This document shows, piece by piece, positions 24,494 to 27,581 of a DNA stretch of 27,581 nt (position 1 is the first letter of the stretch; the number at the start of each line of letters is the position of its first letter). The stretch spans positions 1-27,581 of the forward strand of contig CAYUVK010000066.1 of the NCBI GenBank assembly GCA_964448105.1. Direction: 5' to 3'. A program made the translations under genes and the position numbers. The notes under the pieces are model-generated. The model saw only the letters and a list, made by a program, of their open reading frames with translations, did not search any database and had not been told where the DNA came from. Source of the stretch: CAVQBP01 sp964448105. GTDB taxonomy: Bacteria > Bacteroidota > Ignavibacteria > Ignavibacteriales > Ignavibacteriaceae.

Positions 24494-26539
24494 TTACCAA
24501 ATTTTTACAAGCTTATTTTCAGGTGCTCTCATTGGGTTACCTTCTTTTATATTAAAAGCCTGCCAGAATTCCGGCATGTTACTAAATGGACCATTGACTC
24601 TATATTTATCCGGTGAATGCGGATCTGTTTTTATTAAAAGTTTTGTAGTTTGATCACTTGTAGTGCTCTCCCAAACTTGTGCCCATGCAAGAAAAAATCT
24701 TTGATTTGGAGTAAAACCGTCAATTTTTTCCTGGTTCTTATATTCATCGGTTTTTTTGAATGCAGTAAAAGCAACATTTAAACCACCGAGGTCGGCAATG
24801 TTTTCGCCTTCAGTAAGTTTTCCGTTTACATGCATTGTATCAACTGGATTAAAAGAATCAAATTGATCGATAATTTTTTGTGCATGTTCATTGAATTTCG
24901 TTTCGTCATCTTTAGTCCACCAATCTTTTATATTTCCTACAGCATCATACTGTCTTCCTTCATCATCAAAACCATGAGTAACTTCATGTCCAATAACTGC
25001 CCCCATAGCGCCATAATTAATGGCATCATCGGCATTTTGATTAAAGAATGGAGGCTGCAGAATTGCTGCCGGAAAAACTATTTCATTCCTTACCGGTTCA
25101 TAATAAGCATTAACAGTCTGAGGAGTCATTTCCCATTCAGTAGGATCAACCGGCTTCCCGATCTTGTTTATATCTCTATTGAAATTAAATTCAGCGCAGC
25201 GTATTGCATTAGCAAAATATGAATCTCTTTCAATATTTAAAGGTTTATAGTCTATCCATTTATCCGGATAACCGATTTTAACCGTAAATAAATCTAATTT
25301 ATGCAGCGCCTGTTTTTTTGTTTCGGGACTCATCCAATCCAGGTTATTTATTCTTTCGCGCATTGCTTCCAGTAAACTTTTAACAATTTTCAAAGCCCGT
25401 TCTTTTGCTTCTGGCGGAAAGACTTTCTTTACGTATAGTTGTCCTATCGCTTCACCAATTGATCCGTCTGCGTTAAATAAGATTCTTTTCCACCTTGGCT
25501 GAAGAACTCTAGCTCCATACAAAAACTTCCCATAAAAATTAAATGATTCATTAACAAAATTTGTATCAAGATATTTTGAAGATGAATGCAGCAAGTTCCA
25601 TGTTAAATATGGTTTCCAATTATTAATCGGCGTTTCATTTACAATTTTGCTTATCTCTTTAAAAAACTCCGGTTGAGCCACATTCATACTATCAAGATTA
25701 AATACTCCAACTGCATTGAAATAATTATTCCATTCAAAAGCGGGAGATATTTGTTCCAGCTTTGCAATATCCATTTTGTGATAAGTTTTATTAGGATTTC
25801 GCATTTCAACTTTAGACATTGATGCCTCTGCCAGTTGAGTTTCAATTTTCATAAACGTTTCTGCATCTCTCTTTGCAGCGGCATCATTTTCACCAATTAA
25901 TTTAAACATATTAGCTATATGTTCAATATATTTTTCTCTCATTTCCTTTGAATAATTATCCTTATTGAGATAATAATCTTTATCAGGTAATCCAAGTCCA
26001 CCCTGGTGCAGTTGTGCAATTTCCTTTTTGCTATTTTTGGCGTCTATACCCGAACCAAAATTAAATAAAGGTGCTCCCAGATGGATATGCTGATAAACAA
26101 TTTCATTTAAAAGATCGTCTTTAGTTTTTATTGAAGCAATCTTTTTTAATTCAGGTTCAATTGGCTTAATTCCTTCGGCATCAATTTTTGAAGTATCCAT
26201 GCCAACGAAATAATAATCACCTATTTTTTGTTGAATACTTCCCTTTTTTGCATCTTTGTTATTAGCTGCATCTTGAAGAATTTTATGAAGAACTTCATAA
26301 TTTTTTTCAGCTAACACTTCAAAACTTCCCCATCTGCTGTATGCTTTAGGAATCGGGTTATTTTTTATCCAATTGCCGACAGCGTACTGGTAAAAATCCT
26401 GAGAAGGGTTTGCAGATGAATCAATATTTGATAATGGAAATCCGTTGTCTTCATTTTGTTCCTTTTGACGGGAACAGGATGATGCAAGCAAAATCGTCCC
26501 AAGAAGGAAGATTAGTAAAATTTTTGAATGAATGTACAT
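24494..26539 (-). CDS. M13-family (neprilysin-like) metallopeptidase lipoprotein
   Basis: A 681-residue zinc endopeptidase, full length for bacterial M13. The N terminus is a lipoprotein signal (LLGTILLASSC, lipidated Cys-22), so the enzyme should sit on the outer face of a membrane or in the periplasm. The family start is visible as NPSQDFYQYAVGNWIKNNPIP. The active site is His-518, Glu-519 and His-522 in GHEVTHGFDDEGRQYD, with the third zinc ligand Glu-579 in GENIADLGG. A substrate-binding NAYY motif lies in QTVNAYYEPVRNEIVFPAA, and the family C terminus ends in W (KLVKIW). It cleaves oligopeptides. ATG 26539 has no strong RBS. It is transcribed alone, facing the ABC operon across a shared terminator. 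Confidence 0.95.
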   Translation of the reverse strand: MYIHSKILLIFLLGTILLASSCSRQKEQNEDNGFPLSNIDSSANPSQDFYQYAVGNWIKNNPIPKAYSRWGSFEVLAEKNYEVLHKILQDAANNKDAKKGSIQQKIGDYYFVGMDTSKIDAEGIKPIEPELKKIASIKTKDDLLNEIVYQHIHLGAPLFNFGSGIDAKNSKKEIAQLHQGGLGLPDKDYYLNKDNYSKEMREKYIEHIANMFKLIGENDAAAKRDAETFMKIETQLAEASMSKVEMRNPNKTYHKMDIAKLEQISPAFEWNNYFNAVGVFNLDSMNVAQPEFFKEISKIVNETPINNWKPYLTWNLLHSSSKYLDTNFVNESFNFYGKFLYGARVLQPRWKRILFNADGSIGEAIGQLYVKKVFPPEAKERALKIVKSLLEAMRERINNLDWMSPETKKQALHKLDLFTVKIGYPDKWIDYKPLNIERDSYFANAIRCAEFNFNRDINKIGKPVDPTEWEMTPQTVNAYYEPVRNEIVFPAAILQPPFFNQNADDAINYGAMGAVIGHEVTHGFDDEGRQYDAVGNIKDWWTKDDETKFNEHAQKIIDQFDSFNPVDTMHVNGKLTEGENIADLGGLNVAFTAFKKTDEYKNQEKIDGFTPNQRFFLAWAQVWESTTSDQTTKLLIKTDPHSPDKYRVNGPFSNMPEFWQAFNIKEGNPMRAPENKLVKIW

Positions 26540-26648
26540 ATAAAATCACTTAGTTTTTTATTTAACAAAAAATTAAAAGTAATTTAAAATTATGCAAATT
26601 TTTTGTATTTAATTGGAAATTTAAGGTACAATTTTTTTGCACTATTTT

Positions 26649-26677
26649 TTGACCTCCATCAATTTATTTGGTATCCT
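26649..26677 (+). promoter_or_regulatory. Sigma-70-like promoter candidate for the 62-residue gene
   Basis: TTGACC (26649-26654) and TATCCT (26672-26677) are separated by 17 nt, a good spacing for a housekeeping promoter. Transcription would begin some 60 nt before the ATG at 26744. The -10 box departs from TATAAT at two positions, and promoters in this lineage may follow a different consensus. Confidence 0.35.
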
Positions 26678-26743
26678 TTTTGATTAAAATAATGTAAGAA
26701 CTTGTAATCATTTGGAAAAAATAAATTTGAAGAAGGATGAAAT

Positions 26744-26932
26744 ATGGAAAGAGAATTCGAAAATTATAACAAGAATATTGAAGAATTCGACGCAAGGAAT
26801 ATTTTTGAATATGATATTTTGAAAGAGTTAAACAGGAAGAAATTTGATAATTCTGAATGTAAAAAAGAGTTAAATATTAAAAAGATAATGCTTTTTAATA
26901 ACGAGAATAAACAACGTCCAGCTTTTAATTAA
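26744..26932 (+). CDS. Small hypothetical protein, 62 residues, highly charged
   Basis: The open frame starts at ATG 26744 with AAGGA 7 nt upstream and ends at TAA. It has no signal peptide or membrane segment. Composition is dominated by Glu, Lys and Asn (for example MEREFENYNKNIEEFDARN and ILKELNRKKFDNSECKKELN), with one cysteine. The central part could form a helix. I do not recognise the family. Its own promoter-like site, its RBS and its isolation between the M13 peptidase (divergent) and the F420-reductase-like gene support a real gene. AT-rich DNA can also produce such frames by chance. Confidence 0.5.
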   Translation: MEREFENYNKNIEEFDARNIFEYDILKELNRKKFDNSECKKELNIKKIMLFNNENKQRPAFN

Positions 26933-27153
26933 AAAAATACGCTGTTAATTTTCAGGTTCAAGATTGGGAATAAACTCAGTTCCTGATTCCTTTTATTCGT
27001 AAAATTTTATAGGGCTAAATAATTTAATCATTTCTTAAAACCTCCACTAATTAAAACTTATCTTTAATAAAGCATGATAATTATGACACATGATAAATTC
27101 TTATCTTAAGTTATAATTACTATTCAAATAAGTTAAAAAATTGGAGGATTAGA

Positions 27154-27581
27154 ATGAAAATAGGGATAATAGGATCAGGAATAGTAGGGCAGCAATTGGG
27201 AATAGGATTTATGAGAACCGGACTTGAAGTAATGATTGGAACACGAGATAAATCAAAATTGGATGAATGGAAAAAGAATGCAGGTGCAAAAGCTTCAGTA
27301 GGTAGTAATGAAGAGGCAGTTAAATTTGGAGAAGTAATTGTACTTGCCACTGCCTGGTCCGGAACTGAAAATGCAATATCTCTGGCAGGCAAAGAAAATT
27401 TTTCCGGTAAAATTTTAATTGATGTTACTAATCCCTTGGACTTCTCCCAGGGAACACCGCCAAAGATTGCAGTTCCTTTCGACAACTCAGGCGCACAGCA
27501 CGTACAAAAGTGGTTGCCGGATGCAAAAGTAGTTAAAGCATTTAACATTGTTAATGCACACACAATGATTAATCCAAAATA
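27154..27581 (+). CDS. NADPH-dependent F420 reductase-like dinucleotide-binding protein (3' truncated by window end)
   Basis: The start is ATG 27154 with GGAGG 6 nt upstream. The frame stays open for 142 codons to the last base, so the C terminus lies outside the window. The N terminus is a Rossmann fold: KIGIIGSGIVGQQLGIGFMR (the GxGxxG motif), then VMIGTRDKSKLDEWKK, where the arginine after the second strand suggests NADP. Later come VIVLATAWSG, KILIDVTNPLDFSQG and VVKAFNIVNAHTM, which match the F420H2:NADP oxidoreductase-like family (COG2085). Many bacterial members do not use F420, so the true substrate is open. Minus-strand frames over the same bases are not supported. Confidence 0.9.
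   Translation, partial: MKIGIIGSGIVGQQLGIGFMRTGLEVMIGTRDKSKLDEWKKNAGAKASVGSNEEAVKFGEVIVLATAWSGTENAISLAGKENFSGKILIDVTNPLDFSQGTPPKIAVPFDNSGAQHVQKWLPDAKVVKAFNIVNAHTMINPK

Noticed and set aside
26967..26990. GGAAT...ATTCC hairpin followed by TTTTATT after the 62-residue gene
   Set aside because: Stem of only 5 bp with a 14-nt loop; too weak to call a terminator.
27120..27563. Minus-strand 147-codon open frame at the right edge
   Set aside because: It is the antisense shadow of the truncated plus-strand F420-reductase-like gene, which has a GGAGG site and clear Rossmann motifs.
1..27581. CRISPR arrays, tRNA or rRNA genes, insertion-sequence transposases
   Set aside because: Looked for in all intergenic spaces. 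No regularly spaced repeats, no cloverleaf-like segment with a T-loop motif, and no transposase-like frame were found.

Overview
The window comes from an AT-rich bacterial chromosome (roughly two thirds A+T by eye). The gene content suggests a member of the Ignavibacteria / Bacteroidota-Chlorobi group: eukaryote-like Ser/Thr kinases that begin MIGKTILHY and carry TolB-like/TPR or PD40 propeller outputs, exported S9, M13 and M61 peptidases, SnoaL-like secreted proteins, and AGGAGG-type ribosome binding sites. This placement is inferred from gene families only. No rRNA, tRNA, CRISPR array, transposase or prophage gene was found.

Left part (1-19203, every gene on the minus strand). In transcription order from the right: a GAF-SpoIIE phosphatase (17893-19203), a double-ABM-domain protein, an exported M61 peptidase with a PDZ domain, a STAS anti-sigma-antagonist-like protein, two tandem Ser/Thr kinases (12212-14437 TolB-like/TPR; 9511-12195 PD40 propeller), a lipoprotein S33-type hydrolase, a second exported alpha/beta hydrolase, an S9A prolyl oligopeptidase, two secreted NTF2/SnoaL-like proteins, an exported PNPOx-like protein and a third TolB-like/TPR kinase (226-2517). 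Phosphatase, STAS protein and kinases form a plausible phosphorylation signalling set. The hydrolases look like extracytoplasmic peptide and ester degradation.

The spaces between these genes hold debris of the same families: the 3' end of a hydrolase (75-161), the 3' end of a SnoaL-like gene (3466-3594), a frameshifted kinase core (8337-8463) and a kinase 5' end without start codon (14478-14533). The region has evidently gone through repeated tandem duplication, recombination and deletion. All three intact kinases, and one relic, carry at the same place in the catalytic domain a 30-nt near-perfect palindrome read in frame as VGAYSNKPLQ. This looks like a small palindromic element fixed inside a protein-coding gene and then multiplied with the kinase family. 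It is the most unusual feature of the window.

Right part (19204-27581, mostly plus strand). Across a divergent intergenic region lie a VOC protein, an exported cupin, an exported esterase/hydrolase 9 nt ahead of an acyl-ACP thioesterase, and an ABC-2 exporter (ATPase and permease overlapping by 8 nt). A shared hairpin terminator separates these from a convergent lipoprotein M13 peptidase. A 62-residue orphan with its own promoter-like site and RBS follows. The window ends inside an NADPH-dependent F420-reductase-like gene whose 3' end is not included.
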